Source of the DNA: Bacillus sp. Marseille-P3661
GTDB lineage: Bacteria; Bacillota; Bacilli; Bacillales; Bacillaceae_J
Assembly (NCBI RefSeq): GCF_900240995.1
Contig: NZ_LT965954.1
Location: 1-64,000, forward strand
Reading direction: 5' to 3'
DNA: 64,000 nt
Part shown: positions 1-9,161 of the stretch, one piece after another
How positions within the stretch are numbered: the first letter of the stretch is position 1
Layout: each line of letters begins with the position of its first letter
Notes under the pieces: generated by a model
Database searches by the model: none
Told to the model about the DNA's origin: nothing
What the model saw: only the letters and a program-made list of their open reading frames with translations
Position numbers and translations under genes: made by a program

Positions 1-379
1 ACTCCGAAACATATTGAATAAGCGTGATATCCTCGACATCTTTCAATTCAGAAAAAATACAATCCATAACCGGTTTCCCGCCTTTATGAAGGTTCTCTTT
101 CCCCCAATTTTTAATCGCGAGTTCTCGTGTTTCAGGATTGTAACGGATCAACATATGGTGTTCCTCGAATCGCACCATTAATGAATGAACACTCTCAATC
201 GAATAGCCCAAATCAAATGCCATTTGTTTTATCGTAATTCGATAAATTCCACTTTGAGTCGTATGTGGATTTGTAAGCAAATAAAGGTAAAAATATTTAT
301 CCTCCGGCGTCATTTCTTCTAAAACCATCGGACTTTTCCAAAAATCAGTATGCACAATTCTATACTTTGCCACCCTCAT
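1..379 (-). CDS. Phage-type replication protein, DnaD-like N-terminal part (partial)
   Basis: An open frame runs off the left window edge, so only the first 126 codons are visible. The ATG at 379 follows a GAAAGGG ribosome site. The protein starts MRVAKYRIVHTDFWKSPMV and continues with a winged-helix-like stretch (EEMTPEDKYFYLYLLTNPH, then TTQSGIYRITIKQMAFDLGY). This matches the N-terminal domain of phage and prophage DnaD-family replisome organisers, which load helicase at phage or plasmid origins. It is probably the edge of a prophage or its remnant extending to the left. The family is recognised from memory and the C-terminal domain is not visible. Confidence 0.7.
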   Translation of the reverse strand, partial: MRVAKYRIVHTDFWKSPMVLEEMTPEDKYFYLYLLTNPHTTQSGIYRITIKQMAFDLGYSIESVHSLMVRFEEHHMLIRYNPETRELAIKNWGKENLHKGGKPVMDCIFSELKDVEDITLIQYVSE

Positions 380-989
380 CACAGCCCTTTCTTCGTATAA
401 AATTTCCCTTCATACTATAAATAGGTATCATTGCAGAAAAAAGGGGAAGGTTTTCTACTAAAATTTTGACTTTTTTTGAACAATTATAGAGATTGAAAAA
501 ACAAATCATTTGATCAACCTTTGTTTTATAAATTGTTGTAAAAATAAATAAAAAACTATTAAACAGTGAAATGCCCATTTTAAGCAATCCTAGTACAAGG
601 AATTAATGTGGTAGAGAGGAACTCAAATTAAGGAAAAATCAACATGCTATGAAAAGGGGAAGGAAACGGTTTGCTGTGGAAGTAAAATTACAATAAACGT
701 GTACATAAAATATAAAAACACTATTGGGAGTCAAAAAAAGTAATCGTTCAAGAAGATTTAGGTCTGTGGTCAATTGATAAAATTTATGCAGTGGATGAGA
801 CGAACAATGTACTAGAGGTCGCTTGCTGATAATGAATTATTAAAATTACTAGTTCGAGTCCTATTGACACCATTTGTAGCAATAAGTTATTTGATACTCC
901 ATCCAATCCTAATATATTTATTAAGTACATTTGCAATTTTATTTATTTGGAGAAAATACTATTTCAAATCTTATACACACTAAACAAAA
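380..989. other. Intergenic stretch with decayed coding fragments
   Basis: No intact gene is seen between the DnaD-like gene and the terminator at 990. On the plus strand a fragment near 735-830 reads WSIDKIYAVDETNNVLEVAC before two stops. Another near 820-980 reads as a hydrophobic peptide (LLTPFVAISYLILHPILIYL) without a start codon. These look like remains of small genes, consistent with the mobile-DNA graveyard around them. Confidence 0.4.
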
Positions 990-1043
990 AAGGCAGTCAT
1001 TCACTAACACACTATTTATAATGTGCTAACGGATGACTGCCTT
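990..1043 (-). terminator. Rho-independent terminator downstream of the HsdR_N-type gene
   Basis: AAGGCAGTCAT at 990-1000 pairs perfectly with ATGACTGCCTT at 1033-1043, with an inner TAACACA/TGTGCTA pairing. On the minus strand a run of T follows, so it should end transcription of the gene at 1079-2167. Confidence 0.75.
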
Positions 1044-1078
1044 AATGTATATAAAAACTTGAAGAATCGAAGTTATTT

Positions 1079-2167
1079 CTAATTTATGAATTGTTTTGCA
1101 ACTGTAATTATCTCTGATTCATACTTTTGTATTTCATTTATATTTTCAATCCTATAAGTTGTCTTATTTTTGTCGTTTAGCTGAATATATTTACTACTTG
1201 GACTATTTAATCCAAGTCTACAAATCCATTTACGAATACTATCGTCTAAAAGTACATTAAAGTACGATTTATTATCTCGATAATATACTCTTTCTGATTC
1301 AACATGACCTTTTAACATTAATTTAACTAAAACATAACCTTCAATTTCTTCTTCGGTGGTTATTATCTCTGATTCTTCTGCTACTTCAATTTTCTCTTCA
1401 GTATCTATAGTAGCAGCAGCCTCTTGATTTGGTTGAATTTCATCATTTGTATTAGTTGAATTAAGTGCTTTTTGTAACTTATCATTGACACGTTCATTCA
1501 CAAACTGATTTAATGAATTTTTCACTATTTCTCTAAAATTATCAATCACTTTTTGAGTTTTAATTCCACTATAAACATCATTTAAGATGAATTTAATAAA
1601 TTCGTCTGTTGGTTCATTCCATTGATTCTCTAAAAACTTCTTAATTTCACTAGTATATTTTAACTCTGATGCAGTATTTAACACATTTTCAACATCAAAA
1701 TCATTTTTTCTGAATTTTGCCAACTCCTGAATCTTGTTATCTCTTAATTCAAGAATGTTAAATATAAAGAAAGGCTTTGTATCCATCTTATTTTGTTCAT
1801 CTAAGTCTGTAAAAAATTTATATTCAATTCCGTTTGTAAGAATTGCAAATTTAGCTTTTGTCGTTCCAAAATATCTAAATAGCTGAGAATCATGTTTATC
1901 CAATTTTTCGCTAACACTCTTAGCTTCAATCAAAATAATCGGTTCTTCACCTTGCATTATTGCATAATCAATTTTTTCACCCTTTTTTATTCCAACATCA
2001 GCTACAAACTCTGGAATTACTTCAAGGGGATTAAATACATCATATCCCAAAGCCTGTATTAAAGGCATTATTAAACTAGTTTTAGTAGCTTCTTCAGTTT
2101 TAATATTTGTTATAACTCTTTCAAACCTATTTGATAATGACTTAATCTGCTGAACAAACTCCTCCAT
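1079..2167 (-). CDS. HsdR N-terminal-domain (PD-(D/E)XK) nuclease-like protein
   Basis: The 362-residue protein has a PD-(D/E)XK-type core in its first 130 residues: an acidic residue in KIDYAIMQGEEP followed by IILIEAKSVSEKL, the E-x-K signature. This is the arrangement of the N-terminal domain of type I restriction R subunits (HSDR_N_2 family). It lacks the helicase domains of a true HsdR. Residues about 235-270 are acidic and glutamate-rich, and the C-terminal 90 residues form a separate domain seen in stand-alone family members. No methylase or specificity gene is adjacent, so restriction in the classical sense is unlikely. Such stand-alone genes are common next to prophages and may act in phage defence or DNA processing. 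A terminator follows at 990. Confidence 0.75.
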   Translation of the reverse strand: MEEFVQQIKSLSNRFERVITNIKTEEATKTSLIMPLIQALGYDVFNPLEVIPEFVADVGIKKGEKIDYAIMQGEEPIILIEAKSVSEKLDKHDSQLFRYFGTTKAKFAILTNGIEYKFFTDLDEQNKMDTKPFFIFNILELRDNKIQELAKFRKNDFDVENVLNTASELKYTSEIKKFLENQWNEPTDEFIKFILNDVYSGIKTQKVIDNFREIVKNSLNQFVNERVNDKLQKALNSTNTNDEIQPNQEAAATIDTEEKIEVAEESEIITTEEEIEGYVLVKLMLKGHVESERVYYRDNKSYFNVLLDDSIRKWICRLGLNSPSSKYIQLNDKNKTTYRIENINEIQKYESEIITVAKQFIN

Positions 2168-2400
2168 ATCCCCAACTCCTTGACTATTATATAACCAACT
2201 TATAACATTTTAGTTCTTTTTATGCAGGAGATTTAGCATAAATTATAAAACATATTTAAGTTATTAGTTTAATAGGTGTATTTATGTATCAATCTTTAAT
2301 CCCTTCTTATTTCACTAATAAATTTTAGTATCTAATATGAATGCAATGCAACTGCACTTTAAACTATTTATATAGTGCATTTATGTATCAATTTTATTAT

Positions 2401-2596
2401 TTACATAATCTTTTAGCTAATTTACGATCATTAGGTAACTTATATTGCTTGCCCTTTAACTTACCATTAGGTAAATAGTATTTAGCCCTTTCAACCCACT
2501 CACGTTTACTATGATACCTCTGGATTGTATTCCAAATTGCTCTACCCTCAGATAAATACAATAATATTGATCAACTAACTTCCATGTTTCAGTCAT
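2401..2596 (-). pseudogene. Frameshifted small phage protein
   Basis: The ATG at 2596 begins MTETWKLVDQYYCIYL. The frame then shifts by one and continues SEGRAIWNTIQRYHSKREW and AKYYLPNGKLKGKQYKLP to the stop at 2401. The two halves together read as one short phage protein of about 65 residues. Its second half resembles the small gene at 22839-23048 inside the tRNA-Sec element (KGKLIGKQYRVPSARKRSA), so both belong to one small-protein family. I do not recognise its function. Confidence 0.5.
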
Positions 2597-2618
2597 TTAA
2601 TTTCCCCACACACAAAAA

Positions 2619-2650
2619 AAAGCAACCTTCCAATTAAGAAAAGTTGCTTT
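2619..2650 (-). terminator. Terminator of a lost upstream gene
   Basis: AAAGCAAC at 2619-2626 and GTTGCTTT at 2643-2650 form a hairpin followed by eight T on the minus strand. The gene it served is no longer recognisable, because an IS21 remnant now lies upstream. Confidence 0.6.
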
Positions 2651-2731
2651 CTTATCCAAATACCGCTGAAACTCCACCGGCTGCCTGACTTAAATCTATA
2701 GAACCTACAACTTTTAATGTGCCAATTACAT

Positions 2732-2887
2732 ATGAAACGAAAATTGTTTAGTGTAATAGATTTTAGCGATATCGTTGTATATGTAAAACGACAACGACAA
2801 AAACATGGAACAGATAAGGAAAATGTGAAACCAATTGAACCGCTGAACAGGCTATCTTGGAAACTGAAACCCATAAAAGAAAAATAG
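2732..2887 (+). pseudogene. Possible IstA (IS21 transposase) C-terminal remnant
   Basis: A 51-codon frame (MKRKLFSVIDFSDIVVYVKR onward, basic, ending KPIKEK) lies directly before the IstB fragment on the same strand. The position fits the tail of IstA, whose gene precedes istB in IS21 elements. There is no ribosome site. The assignment rests on context only, because the residues themselves are not diagnostic. Confidence 0.35.
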
Positions 2888-2921
2888 ATTCTTATACCAT
2901 GATATTGGAAGGAGAGTTCTA

Positions 2922-3042
2922 ATAAGCGAGATTAAGCATTTACAGGAGATCATGAAGACTCTCCGACTCGTTGAAACTGCAAATAACATTCCAACGTTGA
3001 TAAGAGATGCTGAACAGAATGACCTTTCTTTTACTCAATTTT
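2922..3042 (+). pseudogene. istB: IstB N-terminal fragment, IS21-family ATP-binding helper protein
   Basis: The frame reads SEIKHLQEIMKTLRLVETAN and on through NIPTLIRDAEQNDLSFTQF, the characteristic start of IstB, the AAA+ partner of the IS21 transposase. A GGAAGGAG ribosome site lies upstream, but the start codon has become ATA. Similarity stops abruptly at about 3042, four bases before the tRNA-like sequence at 3046. The insertion sequence was therefore cut by a later recombination event. It is clearly non-functional. Confidence 0.65.
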
Positions 3043-3045
3043 CAA

Positions 3046-3088
3046 GCGGCCGGGAGGAATCGAATCTCCGACGCACGATTTAGGAATT
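3046..3088 (-). other. Degenerate tRNA-Arg(CCU) 3' half, probable old attachment site
   Basis: On the minus strand the sequence contains an anticodon-loop-like TTCCTAA, a variable region, a T-arm with TTCGATT flanked by GGAG and CTCC, and a 7-nt acceptor strand (CGGCCGC), but no 5' half and no CCA. One T-stem pair is mismatched. This is what remains when an element integrates into a tRNA gene and is then partly lost. The anticodon assignment is inferred from the loop only. Confidence 0.5.
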
Positions 3089-3102
3089 GGTTAATTAGCT
3101 CT

Positions 3103-3291
3103 TTACCTTATTCGGTTTTGTTTGGAAGTTGATTTAATAAGGTTTTGTATGATTTCAGTTTGTCTTAGTTTGGTGTTTTTAGGTACTTTTTTGGAATTTT
3201 TGTTCCCAAATGGTTCCCAACTCTTCACATAAGATTCCTTAGCCCTTTCTTCGTCCTTGATATTGGTGCTGTTTGGTTTTATAGAATAAGG
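3103..3291 (-). pseudogene. C-terminal remnant, possibly of the integrase that used the adjacent tRNA-like site
   Basis: An open stretch of 62 codons without a start ends at 3103, 15 bases from the tRNA-like fragment. It reads AKESYVKSWEPFGNKNSKKV and a basic tail. An integrase gene ending next to the attachment site is the usual arrangement of integrative elements. No catalytic residues are in the fragment, so the integrase call is from position only. Confidence 0.3.
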
Positions 3292-3308
3292 TTAAGTCAA
3301 AACTTTTA

Positions 3309-4730
3309 TTATTCATAATTCCAAACCACAAGTTTCATTTCTGTCATTTCCTCAATAGTATATTTTAAACCCTCACGTGCATTTCCGCTTTCTTTTACAC
3401 CACCGTAAGGCATTTGGTCAACTCTATATGTCGGAATATCATTAATCATAACTCCCCCAACTTCAAGACGCTTAGATGCCATTATTGCTGTATTAATATC
3501 TCTCGTGAAGATCCCTGCTTGTAGACCATACTTTGAATCATTTATTCGCTCAATGCCTTCCGCAACATTATTAATTGGATTAATTGTAACTATTGGTGCA
3601 AAGACTTCTTGGCAAGACACTTTAGATCTTGAGTTAGCGTCTAAAATGATTGTCGGTAGTAATATATTGCTCTTAATTTTCCCACCAGTAACAATGGTCG
3701 CCCCTTCTTCTACAGCCTCATCAATCCAATTTTTTGCTCGATCCAAATCGTTTGGAGAAATTAGAGTTGAAATATCTGTTTTTTCATCTAGAGGGTCACC
3801 TATTACAAGCTTTTCAGTAGCCTCTTTAAACTTAGAGATAAATGAATCCAATAAACTATCATGGATAAATATTCTTTGAAGAGAGATACACACTTGCCCT
3901 TGATTAGAAAAAGCGCCTACGACGCATTTGGGAATAATTTTATCTAAATCAACCCCTTCATCTATAATAAGTCCAGCGTTAGATCCTAGTTCTAAGGCAA
4001 CCTTCTTAAAACCAGCCTTATTTCTGATTCCTAATCCAACTTCAGGGCTACCAGTGAATGTTACCATACTGACCTTATCACTATTTACAAGTTTATCCCC
4101 AACTAATCGGCCACTCCCAGTCACAACATTAAATGCACCCTCTGGTATCCCAGCTTCTTCTAAGAGTTCAGAAAGGAAAAGAGCCGATAAAGGAGTTTGA
4201 GAGGCTGGTTTTAACACAATTGTATTTCCTGCTGCAATAGCAGGACCAACCTTATGAGATACTAGATTCATCGGAAAATTAAATGGGGTAATGGCAGCAA
4301 CAACACCTATCGGCTCTCTAAGCGTATAACCTAATCTATTCGCACCATTTTTTGCAGCATCTAAAGGAATCATTTCACCTTGTATACGCTTCGCCTCTTC
4401 TGCAGCAAATTTATAAGTCTCAATCGTTCTATCTACTTCTCCTAATGCGAATTTTATCGGCTTTGCTGACTCTAAAGCAATAATATGACCAACTTTTAAT
4501 CTATTTTCTTTTAACAAGTTAACTAGTTTCTCTAGAATCTCAGCTCTTTGATACGCTGTTAATCGGGCCATGTTATCACGTGCATTGTATGCAGCATCTA
4601 TTGCGGCATCTACTTGATCCTCTGATGCTTGCGGTATTTCTGCAATTTTTTCTTGTGAATAAGGGGAATACAAATCTACATACTTTTGAGATTCCACCCA
4701 TTTACCATTTATGAATAGTTTTTTTCTCAC
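3309..4730 (-). CDS. NAD(P)-dependent aldehyde dehydrogenase (semialdehyde/lactaldehyde type)
   Basis: A 473-residue ALDH-superfamily enzyme that oxidises an aldehyde to the acid with NAD(P)+. Visible motifs are the substrate-proximal ITPFNFPMNL, the cofactor-binding TFTGSPEVG, the glutamate in ALELGSNAG and the catalytic cysteine in NQGQVCISLQR. The CISLQR variant is typical of the group holding lactaldehyde, phosphonoacetaldehyde and sulfolactaldehyde dehydrogenases rather than betaine-aldehyde enzymes. It is the last gene of the TctABC/aldolase cluster. The natural substrate is therefore probably the semialdehyde released by the HpcH/HpaI aldolase at 10408 (succinic, malonic or tartronic semialdehyde). 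Exact specificity cannot be read from sequence. Confidence 0.85.
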   Translation of the reverse strand: MRKKLFINGKWVESQKYVDLYSPYSQEKIAEIPQASEDQVDAAIDAAYNARDNMARLTAYQRAEILEKLVNLLKENRLKVGHIIALESAKPIKFALGEVDRTIETYKFAAEEAKRIQGEMIPLDAAKNGANRLGYTLREPIGVVAAITPFNFPMNLVSHKVGPAIAAGNTIVLKPASQTPLSALFLSELLEEAGIPEGAFNVVTGSGRLVGDKLVNSDKVSMVTFTGSPEVGLGIRNKAGFKKVALELGSNAGLIIDEGVDLDKIIPKCVVGAFSNQGQVCISLQRIFIHDSLLDSFISKFKEATEKLVIGDPLDEKTDISTLISPNDLDRAKNWIDEAVEEGATIVTGGKIKSNILLPTIILDANSRSKVSCQEVFAPIVTINPINNVAEGIERINDSKYGLQAGIFTRDINTAIMASKRLEVGGVMINDIPTYRVDQMPYGGVKESGNAREGLKYTIEEMTEMKLVVWNYE

Positions 4731-4894
4731 TGTTTATCCTTCTTTCCATAATTCAAGTTATATAGGTGCCTCTATTTATAAGGATGATAAAATTGACACA
4801 TACTCAAATCGAGGCAAAATATTATTCAAGGTGCCATTCTTATTTTCTAGTATAAATCCCTTATCTTTCATATCATCATAAAAAACACGTTTAA

Positions 4895-6409
4895 TTAAGT
4901 AGTTGGATACTCCAATTTATTTTTATTTTTTTTCTTAAAATCTTTAACAAATTTACTAAAAATAGGAAATAGAATTAACGCAAATATAAAAATCATTATT
5001 ATGATAGAACTAAATCTTTGAAAAAAAATCCCGTAGCTTCCTTCTGAGAGGATTAATGTTCTACGTAAGTTAGTTTCTATTATTGGACAAAGAACAAATG
5101 CTAGAATAAAACTTGGCATTGAAAATTTTAATTTATTTAAGATAAAACTTATGATTCCAATAAATAGGGCTAACCATAAATTAAAGAAAGACTGAGTAGA
5201 GGCATATAGTCCTAATATTGATAGAATAACAACACCTGGCACAAGGATAGTGGTAGGTATGGTTAATACTCTTGAAAATAATGGTGTAACTAACCTTCCC
5301 ATAAAATACATTGCTATGGACGTAAATATAAATCCAATAATAATCGCATAAGCTAAATGACCTTGATCAGCAAAAAATTTAGGTCCCGGTTGTATACCAT
5401 GGATAATAAATGCCCCCATTATTATAGCCATACCAGGTGACCCAGGAATCCCCAATGTTAAGAGGGGTACCATCGCTCCACCTACTGTTGCGTTGTTAGC
5501 CGCTTCCGGTGCTGCAATACCTTCCGGATTCCCATTTCCAAAATCTTCTGGATTTTTCGACCATTTTTTTGCTAATGAATAGGAAAACCAAGAGGAAGCT
5601 GCAGTACCTAGCCCTGGAAAAATTCCTACAATTGACCCAATTACCGAGCCTATTCCAATAGGTTTGCCCACACTCTTAATTTCACTAATAGTAATTTTCG
5701 TATGAAGACCTTTAGTATTACTGGAATACTTTTTGTTTAAGTCATTGCTTACCATCGAAAATACTTCAGAAAAAGCAAACATCCCAACCAATAACATAAT
5801 AATGCTTAGACCTTCGATTAATTCCGTATGGCCAAAAGTATATCTAGAAGTTGCAGTAAACATATCCATTCCAACCGTCCCAGCCATCAACCCTAAAATA
5901 ACTGAGATTGAACTTCTCATCTTATCTTTCGAACTTAAACTAGCAACAGCAACTAAACCCAAGATTCCTATTAGAAAGTATTCTGGGACTGATATAGCTA
6001 AAGCTAGTCTTGAAAACGTGCCCGATAAGGTCAGTAGCGCCAAACCACCGATAAGTCCTCCAATCGTAGAAGCGACCAAAGAATAAGCTAACGCCTTACC
6101 AGGAGAATTCTTTTTCGCTAAGGCATTCCCATCTAATACAGTTGCAGCGGCTGCAGGAGTTCCAGGAATTCCCAATACAATTGAAGAGATTGAGCCCCCA
6201 TACTCGGCAGCCTGAAACGCTGATAGAAGAAGCAAAATAGCAGCTACTGGCGACATTGTATACGTTATAGGCAATAACAAAACTACAGCAATTGTTGCTC
6301 CAAGGCCGGGTAATGCTCCAATTAGCAACCCAACTAATGACCCTAATAATATAACACCTATACTTGTAAAACTTAATAATTCTGACAAACTACTTTCTAT
6401 TATTCCCAT
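4895..6409 (-). CDS. tctA: Tripartite tricarboxylate transporter large membrane subunit TctA
   Basis: A 504-residue, strongly hydrophobic protein with about twelve membrane segments. It carries glycine-rich repeats typical of TctA (LGSLVGLLIGALPGLGATIA near residue 20, and IGSIVGIFPGLGTAASSWFS near 258). It is the large permease subunit that, with TctB and the binding protein TctC, takes up carboxylates using the ion gradient. It lies 19 bp downstream of tctB. The pairing with tctC at 9332 in the same cluster makes a complete TTT system. Confidence 0.9.
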   Translation of the reverse strand: MGIIESSLSELLSFTSIGVILLGSLVGLLIGALPGLGATIAVVLLLPITYTMSPVAAILLLLSAFQAAEYGGSISSIVLGIPGTPAAAATVLDGNALAKKNSPGKALAYSLVASTIGGLIGGLALLTLSGTFSRLALAISVPEYFLIGILGLVAVASLSSKDKMRSSISVILGLMAGTVGMDMFTATSRYTFGHTELIEGLSIIMLLVGMFAFSEVFSMVSNDLNKKYSSNTKGLHTKITISEIKSVGKPIGIGSVIGSIVGIFPGLGTAASSWFSYSLAKKWSKNPEDFGNGNPEGIAAPEAANNATVGGAMVPLLTLGIPGSPGMAIIMGAFIIHGIQPGPKFFADQGHLAYAIIIGFIFTSIAMYFMGRLVTPLFSRVLTIPTTILVPGVVILSILGLYASTQSFFNLWLALFIGIISFILNKLKFSMPSFILAFVLCPIIETNLRRTLILSEGSYGIFFQRFSSIIIMIFIFALILFPIFSKFVKDFKKKNKNKLEYPTT

Positions 6410-6428
6410 TTTAGGATACCTACCTTAG

Positions 6429-6875
6429 TTATAAGTTTAATGCCAATATTAAATCAAAAAGTAAATAGATAAAAAGAGTAAATGATAATGAAATTACCGC
6501 ATTTTTTAAATATTTATACTTAACTTTCTGCTTAAATTGATATAGAGATAATAGTAATAATAAGAACAAGAAGGTATTGATATAAAACAGACCCAACAAG
6601 GACCAGGATGTGATATACAAACAAATGGTTGCAATGGTTAAAACTATCATTTTTAAATTATTTAATTCGAATTTACTTTTACTTTCCTTTCTAATTTTAA
6701 AAAGATTAATAACACAAAATATTACTAATAAAATGGACAGCAGTTTAGGAAAATAATCAGGCCCCAATGTGCTAGAGTCCCTTTCTAATGAAAACTGGTC
6801 AGCACCGATATAATAAAAGACTCCAATGAATATAAGAAAGATCATTGTAGTGTATGAAACATATTTCCCTTCCAT
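6429..6875 (-). CDS. tctB: Tripartite tricarboxylate transporter small membrane subunit TctB
   Basis: A 148-residue protein with four predicted membrane segments and the family opening (YTTMIFLIFIGVFYYIGA, then TLGPDYFPKL, as in TctB GPGFFP-type motifs). It forms the membrane complex with TctA. It is poorly conserved in sequence, so the call leans on size, topology, the GPDYFP motif and its position immediately upstream of tctA. Confidence 0.85.
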   Translation of the reverse strand: MEGKYVSYTTMIFLIFIGVFYYIGADQFSLERDSSTLGPDYFPKLLSILLVIFCVINLFKIRKESKSKFELNNLKMIVLTIATICLYITSWSLLGLFYINTFLFLLLLLSLYQFKQKVKYKYLKNAVISLSFTLFIYLLFDLILALNL

Positions 6876-6927
6876 ATTAAACCTCCCGATTGTATCTGTT
6901 TAAAGCTCCTCCGTCAGTTAACTTAGG

Positions 6928-7698
6928 TTAATCATAATCTGGTTTATAACCTAGAATATCAGATATCTCAGAAGAAGCATCTCTAATTTCGTTTTTTACC
7001 GCCTCAATAAGGGCTTGATTAACACGGGTATTTGGTATGACACATGCTAATGCTCCAATTGGTTGCTTGGAGTGATCTAAGAAAGGCGAGGCTACCCCCA
7101 TTACCCCTTTAACTCGCTCACCTTCTGAAGTTGAATACCCATTCTCCCTTATAAGCTCGAGTTCACTTAGTATTTTATCTTTCTCTACTTGCGAGAAACC
7201 CTCTTCATTTAAAATTAGATTAACATCACCTATTGATAGGTAAGCAAGGATGCATTTGCCACCTGCAGCATAGGGCAAACTCAGTGATTCACCTAAATTA
7301 ATAACATATTGCAGAGGATTAGTTCCATTTACTTTATCAACGAATGTTATTCTTTTTTTTAAGTTGTCATACAATATCAAGTAGACAGACTCGTTAAATT
7401 CTCCAGATATTTTTTCCATATACTTCCTAGTAACTTTAGATATTTGATTTTCAGAAGCAATAACTGAGCTGATTCTTATCATTTCTGTTCCGATTATATA
7501 TTTATTAGTCACTGGGTTGTGCTCTAACACGCCTTCCTCTTTTAATTGAAGAACCAACCTATGCAAAGTAGTAACCGTCAATCCCAAATATTTAGCTAGG
7601 TCACGTACACCCCATTCAGATTTCTCCTCAACAAATGCCCTTAATATGGCAAATGTTTTAGGTATTACTCCTACCATTGATTTTTCTTTCTTTTCCAT
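6928..7698 (-). CDS. IclR-family transcriptional regulator of the carboxylate cluster
   Basis: A 256-residue protein with an N-terminal winged helix-turn-helix (WGVRDLAKYLGLTVTTLHRL at about 29-48) and the IclR effector domain (YAAGGKCILAYL, then STSEGERVKGVMGVASPFLD). IclR proteins sense small organic acids. The gene sits inside the cluster between mmgE and tctB, so it probably controls it. Candidate operators are the two TGTACC-N7-GGWACR elements at 13002-13020 and 11299-11317. Both lie just downstream of a promoter -10, where a repressor would block transcription. Confidence 0.85.
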   Translation of the reverse strand: MEKKEKSMVGVIPKTFAILRAFVEEKSEWGVRDLAKYLGLTVTTLHRLVLQLKEEGVLEHNPVTNKYIIGTEMIRISSVIASENQISKVTRKYMEKISGEFNESVYLILYDNLKKRITFVDKVNGTNPLQYVINLGESLSLPYAAGGKCILAYLSIGDVNLILNEEGFSQVEKDKILSELELIRENGYSTSEGERVKGVMGVASPFLDHSKQPIGALACVIPNTRVNQALIEAVKNEIRDASSEISDILGYKPDYD

Positions 7699-7715
7699 AT
7701 GGCCTCCGATAATAA

Positions 7716-9062
7716 CTATTTTCTATTAATCGCATTTAGTAATTCGTTCGCTATTATATTCATATCACTAACTTTTTCTAGTTGCATAATGATGTCAATG
7801 AATTTATCTATATACCTTTGATCCATGTAGCTTTCCATTATATCTTTAAACTTCGATATTACATTTTTTTTAATTCTACTTAAATTATTATTTTCATCGA
7901 AAGGGGTTGCAGTTTCAGTTATTTGGCTCCCGTTACTTCGTTCTATTATTATAGTTGAACTGCGGGTATCTGCATATTTTGGTTCTGAAATTAATTTCAC
8001 TTTTGGTAATAAGTTTAATACCCTCTCATCATTCACAGCATCATCAGTAAATGCTTCTAGTCCAACTTTTCCATATATTAATGCTCTTGCAAAACAATAA
8101 TGCAGGCTAAACTTCCCCTCTAGACCTGAATTTGGTTTTTCTATCGCAGCACATTGAAAAGCTCGAGGATAAACGATTAATGTTACAGTTTTAATTGAAC
8201 TTGGATCAACCTTGTGCAGGTTTCTTATTTTTATAGCATTAATTATTGTAGGATGTGTAGCGGTTCCGCATGGGAATTGCTTAATTCTTAAGTCGTGTAT
8301 GACAGGAGTTCGGTATAAATTTTTGCTAATTTCATCATAATTTACACTTGTACTAATCAGCTCTAAAAAGTTTTGCTCAAAGACAGACTCACTTCCTGTA
8401 AAATTTTCTTTAGCTAACATACCAGATAAAAGCCCGTTCATTGCCGCTTTCCCTGCATGTAATGATTTTGTCATACTTCCAAAACTAGCATGGATGCTCG
8501 AAACTTGAGAAGCAGCTATTCCTAAAGCATGACTTATTTGCTCATTATCCAATCCTAATAGAACACTAGAAGCCGCTGTTGAACCAAAGTGGCCAATAGT
8601 CCCTGTATTATGCCATCCCTTTTTATAGTGATCCGGCATAACTGATGCTTCGATGGCCCCCATTACCTGGGCACCGACAACAAATGAACGAATAAACTGC
8701 AGACCACTCAGATTGTATAATTCACATAATGCAAAAATAGAGGGAATTATAGGAGCAGTATAGTGTCCCGGATATACGGCATGAATGTCGTCAAAATCTA
8801 GAACATGAGAGGAAGTACCGTTAAGTAGTGCACTCCAAGGTGCAGAGGTTTTATCACTTGTACCAATAATAGTACATTGTTTGTTGCCCCCAAACTGTTC
8901 TACTAACTTCCTTAATTTTATAGTCGGTTCTTCATGACTGCCTGTAACAGTTACTCCAATCCAATCTAAGAAACAAAGTTTTGCTTGTTCAATTGTATCT
9001 CGATCTAATTCTAAATAACTCCCGCTACTTATATAATTAACAATTTCTTTCGTATTGCTCAA
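7716..9062 (-). CDS. MmgE/PrpD-family dehydratase/isomerase-like protein
   Basis: A 448-residue member of the MmgE/PrpD family (2-methylcitrate dehydratase, cis-aconitate decarboxylase and related enzymes). Family signatures include VLDFDDIHAVYPGHYTAPII (about 67-86), HNTGTIGHFGSTAAS, SLHAGKAAMNGLLS and CGTATHPTI. The enzyme probably removes water from, or isomerises, a tricarboxylate or dicarboxylate. The TctABC transporter in the same operon supports a carboxylic-acid substrate. The next genes start 17 bp downstream (iclR). Exact chemistry is open, since family members differ in substrate. Confidence 0.8.
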   Translation of the reverse strand: MSNTKEIVNYISSGSYLELDRDTIEQAKLCFLDWIGVTVTGSHEEPTIKLRKLVEQFGGNKQCTIIGTSDKTSAPWSALLNGTSSHVLDFDDIHAVYPGHYTAPIIPSIFALCELYNLSGLQFIRSFVVGAQVMGAIEASVMPDHYKKGWHNTGTIGHFGSTAASSVLLGLDNEQISHALGIAASQVSSIHASFGSMTKSLHAGKAAMNGLLSGMLAKENFTGSESVFEQNFLELISTSVNYDEISKNLYRTPVIHDLRIKQFPCGTATHPTIINAIKIRNLHKVDPSSIKTVTLIVYPRAFQCAAIEKPNSGLEGKFSLHYCFARALIYGKVGLEAFTDDAVNDERVLNLLPKVKLISEPKYADTRSSTIIIERSNGSQITETATPFDENNNLSRIKKNVISKFKDIMESYMDQRYIDKFIDIIMQLEKVSDMNIIANELLNAINRK

Positions 9063-9125
9063 TCTAACACTTCCTTTTACTTCTACTTTTTTTGTCTCTA
9101 TAAAGTTGTATTCTTTAATGGTATA

Positions 9126-9161
9126 CCAGATGATAGCGGTTTCTATTACCCTATCATCTGG
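9126..9161. promoter_or_regulatory. Perfect 11-bp inverted repeat between tctC and mmgE
   Basis: CCAGATGATAG at 9126-9136 and CTATCATCTGG at 9151-9161 pair perfectly around a 14-nt loop, with no T-run on either side. Further weak hairpins lie at 9256-9310 (GGAATAC/GTATTCC and ATTCCCA/TGGGAAT). It lies in a 269-bp gap of the transcription unit. It may protect the upstream binding-protein message or act as an operator. Confidence 0.5.
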
